Source of the DNA: Puia sp. | GTDB taxonomy: Bacteria; Bacteroidota; Bacteroidia; Chitinophagales; Chitinophagaceae | Length of the DNA stretch: 64,000 bases | NCBI GenBank assembly: GCA_031292515.1 | Contig: JARLGZ010000269.1 | Location: 62,001-126,000, forward strand | Reading direction: 5' to 3' | Shown: piece after piece, positions 9,307 through 17,620 of the stretch | Position numbering within the stretch: position 1 is the first letter of the stretch | Layout of the letters: every line of letters begins with the position of its first letter | Made by a program: the position numbers and the translations under genes | Notes under the pieces: model-generated | What the model saw: only the letters and a program-made list of their open reading frames with translations | Database searches by the model: none | What the model was told of the DNA's origin: nothing

Positions 9307-9915
9307 ATGGAGTATATCGCCCACCTTTCAAAAGACCGGAAATTGAAGAGACTCATCGATGAACAGGAACCCTTCCGGCTCCGCAAACGAAGGAATATTC
9401 ATCTCCATCTGTATGGTTCCATCATGAGCCAACAGCTCTCCACCCGTGTCGCGGAAGTCATTCACAAACGGTTCCTGGCCTTATACGGAGGCAGGACCCC
9501 AACCCCCGAAAAAGTGCTGGCGACCACTCATAGTCAGCTGCGGGCCATCGGCCTGTCGGGCGCCAAGGCCCACTATGTTTTGAATGTGGCAAGATTTGCC
9601 CTGGAACACGGCCTCGATCATAAAGTCCTGACTAAGATGAGCGACGAAGAAGCGATCGCCTATCTCACCCGGATAAAAGGAGTGGGGAGGTGGACCGCCG
9701 AAATGCTCCTGATGTTCTCCCTGGGCCGGGAAGACATCTTTGCCCTGGATGACCTCGGGGTCCGCAATGCCATGATCAAACTCTATAAATTGGATGATTC
9801 CGACAAAATCAGGCTGAAAGAAGACCTCCTCCGGATCTCCGGTAAATGGAGTTCCTACCGCACTTACGCCTGTCTGCATCTTTGGCACTGGAAAGACAAT
9901 AGTCCGGGGAAATGA
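9307..9915 (+). CDS. DNA-3-methyladenine glycosylase, AlkA-like HhH-GPD
   Basis: A 202 aa base-excision repair glycosylase. It has a helix-hairpin-helix (LTRIKGVGRWTAEMLL, about 120-136) followed by the catalytic Asp region (FALDDLGVRNAM, about 150-161). This arrangement defines the HhH-GPD superfamily, and the absence of a C-terminal 4-Cys cluster separates it from MutY and endonuclease III. AlkA-type enzymes remove alkylated purines such as 3-methyladenine. It lacks the N-terminal domain of E. coli AlkA, as is common for short bacterial relatives. It is divergent from mnmD. Confidence 0.88.
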   Translation: MEYIAHLSKDRKLKRLIDEQEPFRLRKRRNIHLHLYGSIMSQQLSTRVAEVIHKRFLALYGGRTPTPEKVLATTHSQLRAIGLSGAKAHYVLNVARFALEHGLDHKVLTKMSDEEAIAYLTRIKGVGRWTAEMLLMFSLGREDIFALDDLGVRNAMIKLYKLDDSDKIRLKEDLLRISGKWSSYRTYACLHLWHWKDNSPGK

Positions 9916-10188
9916 TCTTTCATCCTTATCTTTAGTGTACCGTTGGTCTTACCACACGGCCCCCATTCCCATCCAGACCTGTTCCGCTACCCTTATTTGA
10001 GAAAAAGAAAACGATTCATCGGTTTTTTTTTAAAATTTACCGATTTTGGATAGACCTTTTACCCGGAACCAGCGTATTAATTTTTAACAGACATTTTTAA
10101 AAGCGGCCAAAGGATCAAAATGACACTTTTTGCCAAAACGATCAGTAAGTATAGAATAAATAATGTTTAACCTCAAAAATTTAAAATT

Positions 10189-10749
10189 GTGAAAAAAGTT
10201 AAAGTGTTTTCCATGGTGTCCTTTGCGGTAGTTTTATTGGGCGGTCTGGTCATGACCGGCTGTAAAAAGGGTGATACCGGCGCTACCGGGGCCACGGGTG
10301 CAACCGGTGCCACCGGCGCCACGGGTCCCGCAGGAACCGATAGCGTACAATACTCCACCTGGGCAGCGCTTGCCATGGATTCATCGACAACCTACCAGGA
10401 TTGGGAGCAGACGATCACAGCTTCGGCCATCACTCAGAGCATTCTTGATAACGGCGTCGTCCTGACTTATTTGAACGATGGGCAAGGCGATATCGTAAAT
10501 GCGGATGGATATATGTCCGTAGTATTCAGCCTGAACACGATCAGCTTATTTTCCCAGGTGAACTGGACCGGGTATAATTTTCGGTATGTGGTCATCCCCG
10601 GCGCGATAGCTACGAGCAGCAGCTCATCTACCCAGACCATCAATGGCTATACGGTAGATCAACTGAAAAAGATGAGCTATGCGAACGTTTCCAAACTGTT
10701 CGCCATTCCCGGCACCGGCGCAGGGAAACAAAAGATAACGACCAACTAG
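10189..10749 (+). CDS. Collagen-like GXT-repeat lipoprotein
   Basis: A 186 aa predicted lipoprotein. The signal peptide ends in the lipobox VMTGC (Cys25), followed directly by a short collagen-like stretch: GDT, five GAT triplets, GPA, GTD. The rest (about 50-186) is a Ser/Thr-rich domain I do not recognise. Start codon GTG at 10189. Chitinophagaceae and relatives carry many such GXT lipoproteins, thought to be surface-exposed with a trimerising stalk; no specific function is known to me. The DNA of the repeat uses varied synonymous codons, so it is not a recent expansion. A terminator lies 100 bp downstream. Confidence 0.75.
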   Translation: MKKVKVFSMVSFAVVLLGGLVMTGCKKGDTGATGATGATGATGATGPAGTDSVQYSTWAALAMDSSTTYQDWEQTITASAITQSILDNGVVLTYLNDGQGDIVNADGYMSVVFSLNTISLFSQVNWTGYNFRYVVIPGAIATSSSSSTQTINGYTVDQLKKMSYANVSKLFAIPGTGAGKQKITTN

Positions 10750-10819
10750 GCCATTGACCATTTTCCGTCAGGTAGCCCACAGATCCGGGTTACCGGTAAG
10801 CTCAAAATGTCGATCATAC

Positions 10820-10845
10820 AGGCAATAGAATAAGGCAATAGAATA
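10820..10845. repeat. 13-bp tandem duplication
   Basis: AGGCAATAGAATA occurs twice in direct succession in the 3' region of the collagen-like lipoprotein gene. Confidence 0.8.
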
Positions 10846-10854
10846 TACATCATG

Positions 10855-10894
10855 AAAAGAGGGTGTCTCAATTACTTTGACACCCTCTTTTTTT
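10855..10894 (+). terminator. Intrinsic terminator after the collagen-like lipoprotein gene
   Basis: A perfect 12-bp stem (AAAGAGGGTGTC / GACACCCTCTTT) with an 11-nt loop, followed by a run of T. It also sits 55 bp beyond the convergent S46 peptidase gene and may serve both. Confidence 0.85.
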
Positions 10895-10949
10895 ACGCGG
10901 GATCTTCTTTTTTCACCGGAGCCTTTCTTTGCGCGGATGTTTTTTCTTA

Positions 10950-13154
10950 TTATTTCGCCGTAGCGACCGGCTTAACCAGCTTCAGCTCGTCGATGATATT
11001 GGATGCTCCGCCAAGTTTATCGATACACCAGAGCACATACCGGATATCGACACAGATGGTCCGGTTGTAGACCGGGTCGAACGCGATCTTATGGCTTAAT
11101 GCCTCATAATTGCCGTCGAAAGCCAGGCCCACCAGTTCACCCTGTCCGTCTATGACGGGGGAACCCGAATTGCCGCCGGTGATATCATTGGTGGTAATAA
11201 AAGTCACGACGAGGTCATTTCGCGACTTGTCGATATACTGTCCGAAATCCCTCTTTTTTGCCAGCTCCACCAGCCGGGCTGGCAGATCGAATTCATAGTC
11301 TCCCGGAATATATTTCTCCAACACCCCCTTCATCGTACATGCATAATCATAATGAACCGCATCCCTCGGGCTGTAGGACTTGACATTTCCGTAGGACACA
11401 CGCATGGTGAAAGTGGCGTCGGGATAGCGTATTTTTTTCGGATCCATCTGCATAATGCCTTTCAGATAGAGCCGGCCCAACTCGTTATTCTTCGCGGTAA
11501 ATTGCTGGTAATACGGGAAGTACTTCCCTTGCCAGTTCTTCAGGAAAGTGCTGGCGTGTTTATAGGCGGGATCTCCCTGCAAAACGGTGGCATCCGGGTT
11601 GGCGACGAAGGCATTCCATTTCATGTCGTCGAAGAGTAAGGTACCGTTGAATACCGCGGCCGCATATTTTTCAAAGGTGTTCGGGTTGCTGAGGTCCCCA
11701 TAACTGCCTTTCAGACTTTCAAAGAATCCGATGGGGAACTGGCTCCTGTCGATGTCATTATAATACATCGATGTGGTGACCGCAAGGATATGCTGATCGG
11801 AAATCCTGTTCTCTTCTTTCAGAAAGACCTTTCGGGCTTCGGACGCAGCGGCAACCGCTTTTTTGATATCACCACCGCCCTGCTTTACGAGCACGTTTTC
11901 CACCTGCTGCAGGGTAGCGGCAAAAGCCATGAGATGACACCCGAGGACGCCCTCCAGCAGATATACCCGCTGCTTGGAATAGGGACGCCATTCATCATAG
12001 GCCTTTGCCCATTCTGTAAACAGGTTCTCGAATTCGGGCTTGCCTTCTGCCCATTTCCGGAAAGCTTCCTCCTGTACTTTTTTCTGGTCGTAGATGCCGT
12101 ATTTTACCAGCTGTTTGGATTCCCCGTCGTAGAATTTCCAATAATTCGCGATGCTGGCATAGCTCGGAGCCAGCTGCAGTTTTATACCCGGGTCTTTCTT
12201 CATCTCTTCGAACATATATTTAAGACGGATGTCCCGGAGTTTTACCAGGATCGGGTTGTCGATGTCGAGCTTTTGTTTGATGCCATATGAGGTCTCATAA
12301 CGGTTCGTCGAACCGGGATAGCCGTAGATCATCGCAAAATCACCGTCTTTAAGACCTTTCAGCGAGACTGGAAGGGAATATTTCGGCTTCAGCGGGATAT
12401 CTTCCGGAGAATAATTCGAGGGGCCGCCGTCCTTGCTCATATAGACCCGAAAAATGGAGAAATCACCGGTATGCCGCGGCCATTCCCAGTTGTCGGTATC
12501 TCCGCCGAACTTGCCCACGCTTTCGGGCGGCGCGCCGACCAGCCGGATATCATTGTACACCTGGTAGACAAATACCAGGAACTGGTTGCCTTTAAACAGC
12601 GTACTGACCTTCCCGAGGATGCTTTTTGATTCGTCGGAATAACGCTTATTAATTTCCGTTATGACGGACTGCACTTTGGCGGCCCTGTCGGCGTCATTGA
12701 GGCCTTTGACCGAGTCTTCGATCTCTTTGGTCACGTCTTCGATTTTCAGCAGGAAGTCGGCATGGAGGCCCTGTGCGGGAATTTCCTCGGCCTTGCTGTG
12801 GGCGTAGAAACCATCCCGCAGGTAGTTGTGTTCAACGGAGCTGGCGGAGGTAATAGCCGCATAGCCGCAGTGGTGGTTGGTGAAGATCAGGCCTTCATTG
12901 CTCACGATCTCTCCGGTACAGCCATTGCCGAAGATAATCACGGCATCCTTTATAGATGCCTTATTGATACTGTAAAGCTGCTCTTTGGTGAGCTTCAGCC
13001 CTTTTTTCACCATGTCTGCATAGACCTGTTCTCCCAGCAGGAGCGGCAGCCACATCCCCTCGTCGGCAAAGCCGCGGAGCAGGGTGATGGATAGGAACAG
13101 GGTTAAAAAGAGCTGTTTGGAAAGCAATCTTGCGGAGCGGGATCTGCCTGTCAT
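10950..13154 (-). CDS. S46 family dipeptidyl-peptidase (DPP7-like)
   Basis: A 734 aa secreted serine peptidase, full length for the family. It has an N-terminal signal segment (LFLTLFLSITLLRGFADEG), the catalytic His in IFTNHHCGYAA (about 93-103) and the catalytic Ser in DITGGNSGSPV near residue 660. The residue 18 positions after the catalytic Ser, which sets S1 specificity in this family, is Gly in LAFDGNY. By analogy with Porphyromonas enzymes this points to DPP7 (hydrophobic P1) rather than DPP11 (Arg at that position, acidic P1). It should release dipeptides from peptides in the periplasm. Its -7 box lies inside a long palindrome. Confidence 0.92.
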   Translation of the reverse strand: MTGRSRSARLLSKQLFLTLFLSITLLRGFADEGMWLPLLLGEQVYADMVKKGLKLTKEQLYSINKASIKDAVIIFGNGCTGEIVSNEGLIFTNHHCGYAAITSASSVEHNYLRDGFYAHSKAEEIPAQGLHADFLLKIEDVTKEIEDSVKGLNDADRAAKVQSVITEINKRYSDESKSILGKVSTLFKGNQFLVFVYQVYNDIRLVGAPPESVGKFGGDTDNWEWPRHTGDFSIFRVYMSKDGGPSNYSPEDIPLKPKYSLPVSLKGLKDGDFAMIYGYPGSTNRYETSYGIKQKLDIDNPILVKLRDIRLKYMFEEMKKDPGIKLQLAPSYASIANYWKFYDGESKQLVKYGIYDQKKVQEEAFRKWAEGKPEFENLFTEWAKAYDEWRPYSKQRVYLLEGVLGCHLMAFAATLQQVENVLVKQGGGDIKKAVAAASEARKVFLKEENRISDQHILAVTTSMYYNDIDRSQFPIGFFESLKGSYGDLSNPNTFEKYAAAVFNGTLLFDDMKWNAFVANPDATVLQGDPAYKHASTFLKNWQGKYFPYYQQFTAKNNELGRLYLKGIMQMDPKKIRYPDATFTMRVSYGNVKSYSPRDAVHYDYACTMKGVLEKYIPGDYEFDLPARLVELAKKRDFGQYIDKSRNDLVVTFITTNDITGGNSGSPVIDGQGELVGLAFDGNYEALSHKIAFDPVYNRTICVDIRYVLWCIDKLGGASNIIDELKLVKPVATAK

Positions 13155-13159
13155 AAATA

Positions 13160-13194
13160 TAATTTTTGCAGTAGCAAACCTACTGCAAAAATTA
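13160..13194. promoter_or_regulatory. 15-bp-arm palindrome enclosing the S46 promoter -7 box
   Basis: TAATTTTTGCAGTAG, five bases, then its exact complement. The minus-strand -7 box TAGGTTTG (13175-13182) lies in the centre of it. Position and symmetry suggest an operator. A hairpin terminator for the upstream genes is the alternative, but no U-run follows on the minus strand. Confidence 0.55.
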
Positions 13195-13237
13195 ATAGAC
13201 TACCCCGGAAATGCGGCTTCTTTTCCCGGTTAAATTC

Positions 13238-13666
13238 TTAGTTCAATTCCTTTACTTCCACGTCTTCCACCAGGCGGGTATTGGTGTTGACTTCAAAAAC
13301 CTGTGACGTGTTGTCGCCGTAATTCGTGATCGTGAAAACAAGTTTATCCGCATCTGTCCCTTCCAGTTTGAATTTCTTGTCAAACTTCTTATCGGTAAAA
13401 GAACCCTGGAAGATCAGCGTGCCTTCTGCATCCTGTACCTTCACAGAGAAGCGGGCGCCTGTATTGTTGTCGTAAATGACATTGAACAGACGCTCTCCGT
13501 CCGGGGCGCCGAGATACTTCACTTCGGCCGTTTTATCCCCTTCGCCGCCCGGTTGCTGATGACCGGCGTCGGCGCGGGTTGTCAGGCTGGTAACCAGCAG
13601 GATTGCCGATACAAAGGCAACATTTAAAAATCTTTTAGTTTTTGTGTTGATAGTTTGCATTTTCAT
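13238..13666 (-). CDS. Secreted small protein, tandem paralogue 2 (unknown function)
   Basis: A 142 aa protein with a signal peptide (RFLNVAFVSAILLVTSLTTRADA) and a mature part of about 110 residues that looks all-beta: AEVKYLGAPDGERLFNVIYDN, FSVKVQDAEGTLIFQGSF, KLVFTITNYGDN and a C-terminal NTRLVEDVEVKELN. The next gene upstream encodes a clear paralogue, which shares the pattern YLG-DG-FNV, FSV-V-D, LFQ, F-K-FK, NTR-VED. I do not recognise a named domain. The two genes are 38 bp apart and probably form an operon, perhaps reading on toward the S46 peptidase. Confidence 0.7.
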   Translation of the reverse strand: MKMQTINTKTKRFLNVAFVSAILLVTSLTTRADAGHQQPGGEGDKTAEVKYLGAPDGERLFNVIYDNNTGARFSVKVQDAEGTLIFQGSFTDKKFDKKFKLEGTDADKLVFTITNYGDNTSQVFEVNTNTRLVEDVEVKELN

Positions 13667-13704
13667 AAAAGTTCTTTTTAATTTGTTAACAATTCTCTAT
13701 ACGC

Positions 13705-14118
13705 CTAATTCACCTTTCTGATGGCGATATCTTCCACGTAACGGGTATTCACATTGATCGCAAAACTTTGGGACAGATCGGCATCCTTGAAATTCCTGAT
13801 GACGAACGTGAGTTTGCTTTTATCGGAGGTGGGGAACTTGAAGTTTTTCTCAAAGCTCTTTTCGGTATACACACGCTGGAAAAGCTGTGCATTGTCCTGG
13901 TCCAATACGATCACACTGAATTTTTTTCCTTCTGGATTTTTAAAGGCCACGTTGAAGGATACCATCCCATCCTGTGTGCCCAGGTATCTGACAACGGCAT
14001 CCTTGCTTCTCCCGGATGGTTCGTCGCCGGCCGATTGAGCCTGCGCAGCAATGACGCCTGCAAGAAACAGAATGCCTAGAAAGAACTTACTTGTCACAGA
14101 GATAATACGCCGCTTCAT
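13705..14118 (-). CDS. Secreted small protein, tandem paralogue 1 (unknown function)
   Basis: A 137 aa protein starting at MKRRIISVTSKFFLG. The ORF track gives a longer ORF from 14214, but its first 32 residues read through a tandem repeat and have no protein character. A signal peptide (FFLGILFLAGVIAAQAQS) precedes a beta-rich mature domain (VVRYLGTQDGMVSFNVAFKN ... SFAINVNTRYVEDIAIRKVN). It is paralogous along its length to the next gene, so the pair arose by tandem duplication. No function can be assigned. Confidence 0.7.
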   Translation of the reverse strand: MKRRIISVTSKFFLGILFLAGVIAAQAQSAGDEPSGRSKDAVVRYLGTQDGMVSFNVAFKNPEGKKFSVIVLDQDNAQLFQRVYTEKSFEKNFKFPTSDKSKLTFVIRNFKDADLSQSFAINVNTRYVEDIAIRKVN

Positions 14119-14137
14119 ATAAATGGTTTTTAATGAC

Positions 14138-14250
14138 TGAATAACTGTTTGAATATGGCGGACAATCGTTTGGAATTGAATGGATAATCGTTTGGAATTA
14201 GGCCGGACAACCATTTTGAAAATGACAGGACAACCGCGTGGAAGGCAGCA
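14138..14250. repeat. Degenerate 22-23 bp tandem repeat upstream of the secreted paralogues
   Basis: About five head-to-tail units with consensus GGACAATCGTTTGGAATT plus 4-5 variable bases. The best units are 14160-14181, 14182-14204, 14205-14227 and 14228-14250, with a weaker one before them. The array lies just upstream of the ATG at 14118. Confidence 0.7.
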
Positions 14251-14477
14251 ATAGGGATGGCAAAGACTGGCAGTGATGTTTTAGCAGTAATGTTTTATAT
14301 GACTGGAGCAATCCCGGTGGCGGGCAATCCGGCAAGCTGGAAAACAATCGTGGAATAAAGAACCCTGGCAGGTTCTTCCCTTATTTTATAAATGCAAATA
14401 TATGAATTTTTTCAGGCAGATCTCATCAAAAAAATGAAGTTTATGTTAATTCTAAAATATACAATTAATCGTAATAT
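14251..14477. other. AT-rich intergenic region between obgE end and the repeat array
   Basis: Together with the repeat this is a gap of about 360 bp. It contains looser copies of the AACAATCGTGGAA motif and is AT-rich next to obgE. I see no ORF and no clear terminator or promoter. Confidence 0.5.
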
Positions 14478-15518
14478 TTAAAATGCGCTGGCAGTGGCCG
14501 TAGGATCGGGCCTGCCATGTCCCCCCTCCTCGTTGAGTGCCTTCCAGAGCTTGTCTTTTAACTCCTGGAGGCCTAGTTGCTGGATAGAAGAGATGAAAAC
14601 ATGCGGGATATGAGGAGGCAGTTCCCCTGCGATCGCCTGCCGGAGATCTTCATCCAGCATATCGCTCTTACTGATAGCGATGACGAATTGTTTATGCAGG
14701 AGTTCCGGATTGTATTTTTCCAGTTCATGGACCAGGATATTGAACTCTTCCCGGTGATCGCTGCTGTCCGCCGGAATCAGGAAGAGCAGGACCGGATTGC
14801 GTTCGATATGACGAAGGAAGCGGTGTCCGAGCCCCTTGCCTTCTGCCGCCCCTTCAATGATCCCGGGCAGATCGGCAACACAAAAGGATTTGCCGTCGCG
14901 GTAAGCGACCATGCCCAACTGTGGGGTCAGGGTGGTAAACGCATAGTCCGCGATCTTGGGTTTGGCAGCTGTGATCACAGAAAGGAGAGTGGACTTGCCC
15001 GCATTGGGGAAACCGACCAGCCCCACATCCGCCAAAACTTTTAATTCCAGCACCTTCCAACCTTCCACGCCCGCTTCTCCGGGTTGTGCATGCTCAGGGG
15101 CCTGGTTGGTAGGCGTGGCAAAATGAGAATTCCCCAGACCCCCTCTCCCTCCCTTGATCCAGACGACCTCTTGCCCATCTTCCAGGATCTCGGCTTCCTT
15201 GACGCCGGTCTCGTCGTCTTTGGCCAGAGTTCCCAGGGGAACATCGATAATGATGTCTTTTCCAAAACGGCCGGTGCAATTGTTCCCGCTGCCGCCTTCA
15301 CCGTCTTCCGCCAGTACATTTTTATAGTACCGCAGGTGCAGCAAGGTCCAGAGATTCTTATTTCCCCGCAGGATGATATGCGCTCCCCTTCCCCCGTCCC
15401 CGCCATCCGGACCGGCCATACCGTTGAATTTGGTACGCATGAAATGTTTGCTGCCGGCTCCGCCGTGCCCGCTCCTGCAAAATATCCTGATCTGGTCTAC
15501 AAAGTTTGATTTCTCCAC
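14478..15518 (-). CDS. obgE: GTPase ObgE/CgtA
   Basis: A 346 aa ribosome-associated GTPase. The glycine-rich Obg fold fills residues 1-160 ([27 protein letters not shown] is part of it). The G domain follows with G1 [10 protein letters not shown]3 DLPGIIEGA and G4-like SKSD. The C-terminus is short, lacking the long acidic tail of some Obg proteins. It acts in late 50S assembly and stress control. Start is a GTG at 15518. It is the last gene on the minus strand after the paa cluster, 67 bp from paaY, and is probably transcribed from its own promoter; a weak TAACTTCG box lies just upstream. Confidence 0.93.
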   Translation of the reverse strand: MEKSNFVDQIRIFCRSGHGGAGSKHFMRTKFNGMAGPDGGDGGRGAHIILRGNKNLWTLLHLRYYKNVLAEDGEGGSGNNCTGRFGKDIIIDVPLGTLAKDDETGVKEAEILEDGQEVVWIKGGRGGLGNSHFATPTNQAPEHAQPGEAGVEGWKVLELKVLADVGLVGFPNAGKSTLLSVITAAKPKIADYAFTTLTPQLGMVAYRDGKSFCVADLPGIIEGAAEGKGLGHRFLRHIERNPVLLFLIPADSSDHREEFNILVHELEKYNPELLHKQFVIAISKSDMLDEDLRQAIAGELPPHIPHVFISSIQQLGLQELKDKLWKALNEEGGHGRPDPTATASAF

Positions 15519-15585
15519 ACACGGTTATTGAGCGGCGAAGTTACGAACAGAATTCGTTAATCGGGAGCATTCGTCCCCGAAGGCG

Positions 15586-16188
15586 CTAGTTCGTCTTCTT
15601 CCACGGTTTATAAAGGGGTGCCCCGGTCTGCGCGATGCCCGGGTAGCCGGCAGGTAATTCCCGCAAAGGATCGCAAGGCTGCCAACCCTCCTGCATCTCC
15701 CGGGGTAGCGACTGGTAAAGCGCCGTTCCGGCAGTCTTCCAGTCCAGCATCTCCTCGCTGACCTCGCGGATGATCCGTCCGGGATTGCCGGCCACCAGGC
15801 TCCTGGCGGGAATTTTTTCACCGGCCTTTACAAAACTCAACGCGCCGATGATACACTCATCCCCCAGTTCTACCTCGTCCATGATGACACTGTTCATGCC
15901 TACCAGGCAGTTCCGGCCGATACAGGCGCCATGAACCACGGCGCCGTGACCAATATGCGCGCCTTCTTTCAGCAACACTGCAACACCGGGGAACATATGG
16001 ATCGTACAGTTTTCCTGGATATTACAACCATCTTCCACGATGATCCTCCCCCAGTCTCCACGCAAGGCGGCGCCGGGACCGACATAGACATTCCTTCCGA
16101 TGATCACCTGTCCTGTGACAGTAGCCTGGGGATGGATAAAAGATGATTCGTGGACAACGGGAATGACACCTTTGAATGAATAAATCAT
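15586..16188 (-). CDS. paaY: PaaY, gamma-carbonic-anhydrase-like hexapeptide protein
   Basis: A 200 aa left-handed beta-helix protein with hexapeptide repeats (VTGQVIIGRNVYVGPGAALRGDWG, IGHGAVVHGACIGRNCLVGMNSVIMD). It starts at MIYSFKGVIPVVHESSFIHP, the usual PaaY N-terminus; the 64 extra residues in the ORF track are not supported. PaaY-type proteins have thioesterase activity that clears dead-end CoA adducts in phenylacetate degradation. It lies 52 bp after paaG in the paa cluster. Confidence 0.86.
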   Translation of the reverse strand: MIYSFKGVIPVVHESSFIHPQATVTGQVIIGRNVYVGPGAALRGDWGRIIVEDGCNIQENCTIHMFPGVAVLLKEGAHIGHGAVVHGACIGRNCLVGMNSVIMDEVELGDECIIGALSFVKAGEKIPARSLVAGNPGRIIREVSEEMLDWKTAGTALYQSLPREMQEGWQPCDPLRELPAGYPGIAQTGAPLYKPWKKTN

Positions 16189-16240
16189 AAGCCAATGAAT
16201 AAAACAGATTACAGGTTGGATGCCCCTTACCGGCTGCATG

Positions 16241-17017
16241 TTACTCCCCCTTGAAAACCGGTGCTCTCTTTTCGAGAAAGGCAGCCACCCCCTCCCTGAA
16301 ATCATCGGTATGAGAGGCGGCATACTGAAGACGATCCTCTTCCTGCAATTGCTGTTCGAACGAATTCGTGAAAGAGGCATTCAGGGCGCGTTTGGTATAG
16401 GCAAGACTCTTTGTGGGCATCCCGGCAAGCGTCTTTGCGATTTTCATCGTCTCTACCCCGAAGATCTCATCGGGGTAGACCTTATACAGCAGACCCCAAC
16501 GCTCTGCCTCGGCTGCACTGAGCTTATCGCCTAACATCATCAGCGCGGAAGCCTTCTGCCAACCGATCAACCGGGGCAGCAGGAAAGTGCCTCCACTGTC
16601 CGGGATGAGACCGATCCTGGAAAATGCCTGGATGAACACCGAAGACGAAGCCGCCAGGATCACGTCGCAACAAAGGGCGATATTCGCCCCGGCTCCCGCC
16701 GCCACTCCATTTACGGCCGCGATAACCGGTTTGGGTAAAGCGCGGATCCGGGTGACGATCGGGTTGTAATGCTCGTGAAGAATGCTGACCATCCCCGGTC
16801 CCTCTGGGTCGGTAATCTCCGAGAGATCCTGCCCGGCGCTAAACCCTTTCCCCGCACCTGTTATATAGACGGCCCGTACTGCCGGCGAGGCGGCGCACTC
16901 ATCAAGAAGACGCTGAAGCGACAGCGCCATTTCCCGGTTAAAGGAATTGAGCCTCTCTGGACGGTTCAGCGTCAGGATGGCGATATCGTTTTCTATGGAG
17001 AATAATATGGAAGACAT
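16241..17017 (-). CDS. paaG: PaaG, 1,2-epoxyphenylacetyl-CoA isomerase
   Basis: A 258 aa crotonase-fold enzyme. Motifs: NRPERLNSFNREM, GKGFSAGQDL, VNGVAAGAGANIAL (oxyanion hole) and FSRIGLIPDSGGTFLLPRLIG. The acidic catalytic residue is Asp in PDSGG, as in PaaG, rather than the Glu of hydratases. It isomerises the ring epoxide to the oxepin form in aerobic phenylacetyl-CoA degradation. Context between paaD and paaY supports the call over a generic enoyl-CoA hydratase. The 86 bp gap to paaD contains a repeated TGTCATTGAC motif. Confidence 0.88.
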   Translation of the reverse strand: MSSILFSIENDIAILTLNRPERLNSFNREMALSLQRLLDECAASPAVRAVYITGAGKGFSAGQDLSEITDPEGPGMVSILHEHYNPIVTRIRALPKPVIAAVNGVAAGAGANIALCCDVILAASSSVFIQAFSRIGLIPDSGGTFLLPRLIGWQKASALMMLGDKLSAAEAERWGLLYKVYPDEIFGVETMKIAKTLAGMPTKSLAYTKRALNASFTNSFEQQLQEEDRLQYAASHTDDFREGVAAFLEKRAPVFKGE

Positions 17018-17103
17018 GTCGCTGTTTCGGATTTAAAGATCAACGGCCTGTAAGGTCAATGACAGATGAGATGAATCGTTTTTCAAATTAATGACATCTA
17101 AAG

Positions 17104-17601
17104 TCAATGACATTTAAAATAATCAAAAGGCTCCTGGCAGGTCCGGCATTGATAAAGTGCCTTGCAGGGCGTGGAACCGAACCGGCTGATAAGCCGGGTA
17201 TCATAAGAGTTGCATCTCGGACAAGGGATCGCCTCTTCTTCGTGGAATGCCCGGGTATGGCAGACGGGTTGACCGGGAAGCGGGGGTGCGATACCAAAAG
17301 CCTTTAACTTGTCCTTTCCTTTTTCCGAGATCCAGTCCGTCGTCCAGGCCGGCGAAAGTTCAGTCCTGACCTGCACATTCCCATAACCCGCCTTTCGCAG
17401 GGTATTGTACACATCGAGTATGATCGCTTCCAGGGCAGGGCATCCGCTGTAGGTCGGCGTCAGCGCCACGACAACCGAATCCGTCTCCGTTTCGATCTTT
17501 CTGATGATACCCAGATCGATGACGGACAATACCGGGATTTCTGGGTCGCAGACCGTTTCCAGCAGACCCCGCACCTCTTTCTCAATAATCCGGTAATCCA
17601 T
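17104..17601 (-). CDS. paaD: PaaD, phenylacetyl-CoA epoxidase accessory subunit
   Basis: A 165 aa protein starting at MDYRIIEKEVRGLLETVCDPEIPVLSV, which is the normal start of the DUF59/MIP18-like domain; the longer ORF start at 17682 would overlap paaC by 62 bp. The C-terminus has two CxxC pairs (CPRCNSYD and CRTCQEPFDYFKC), probably binding metal. PaaD is needed for maturation of the epoxidase, likely Fe-S or di-iron assembly. It lies 19 bp after paaC. Confidence 0.88.
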   Translation of the reverse strand: MDYRIIEKEVRGLLETVCDPEIPVLSVIDLGIIRKIETETDSVVVALTPTYSGCPALEAIILDVYNTLRKAGYGNVQVRTELSPAWTTDWISEKGKDKLKAFGIAPPLPGQPVCHTRAFHEEEAIPCPRCNSYDTRLISRFGSTPCKALYQCRTCQEPFDYFKCH

Positions 17602-17620
17602 ATCCTGATGTTTTACAACC

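Noticed and set aside
10173-10376. 67-aa minus-strand ORF with PVAPVAPVAP repeats
   Set aside because: It is the antisense reading of the GAT triplet repeat of the collagen-like lipoprotein gene.
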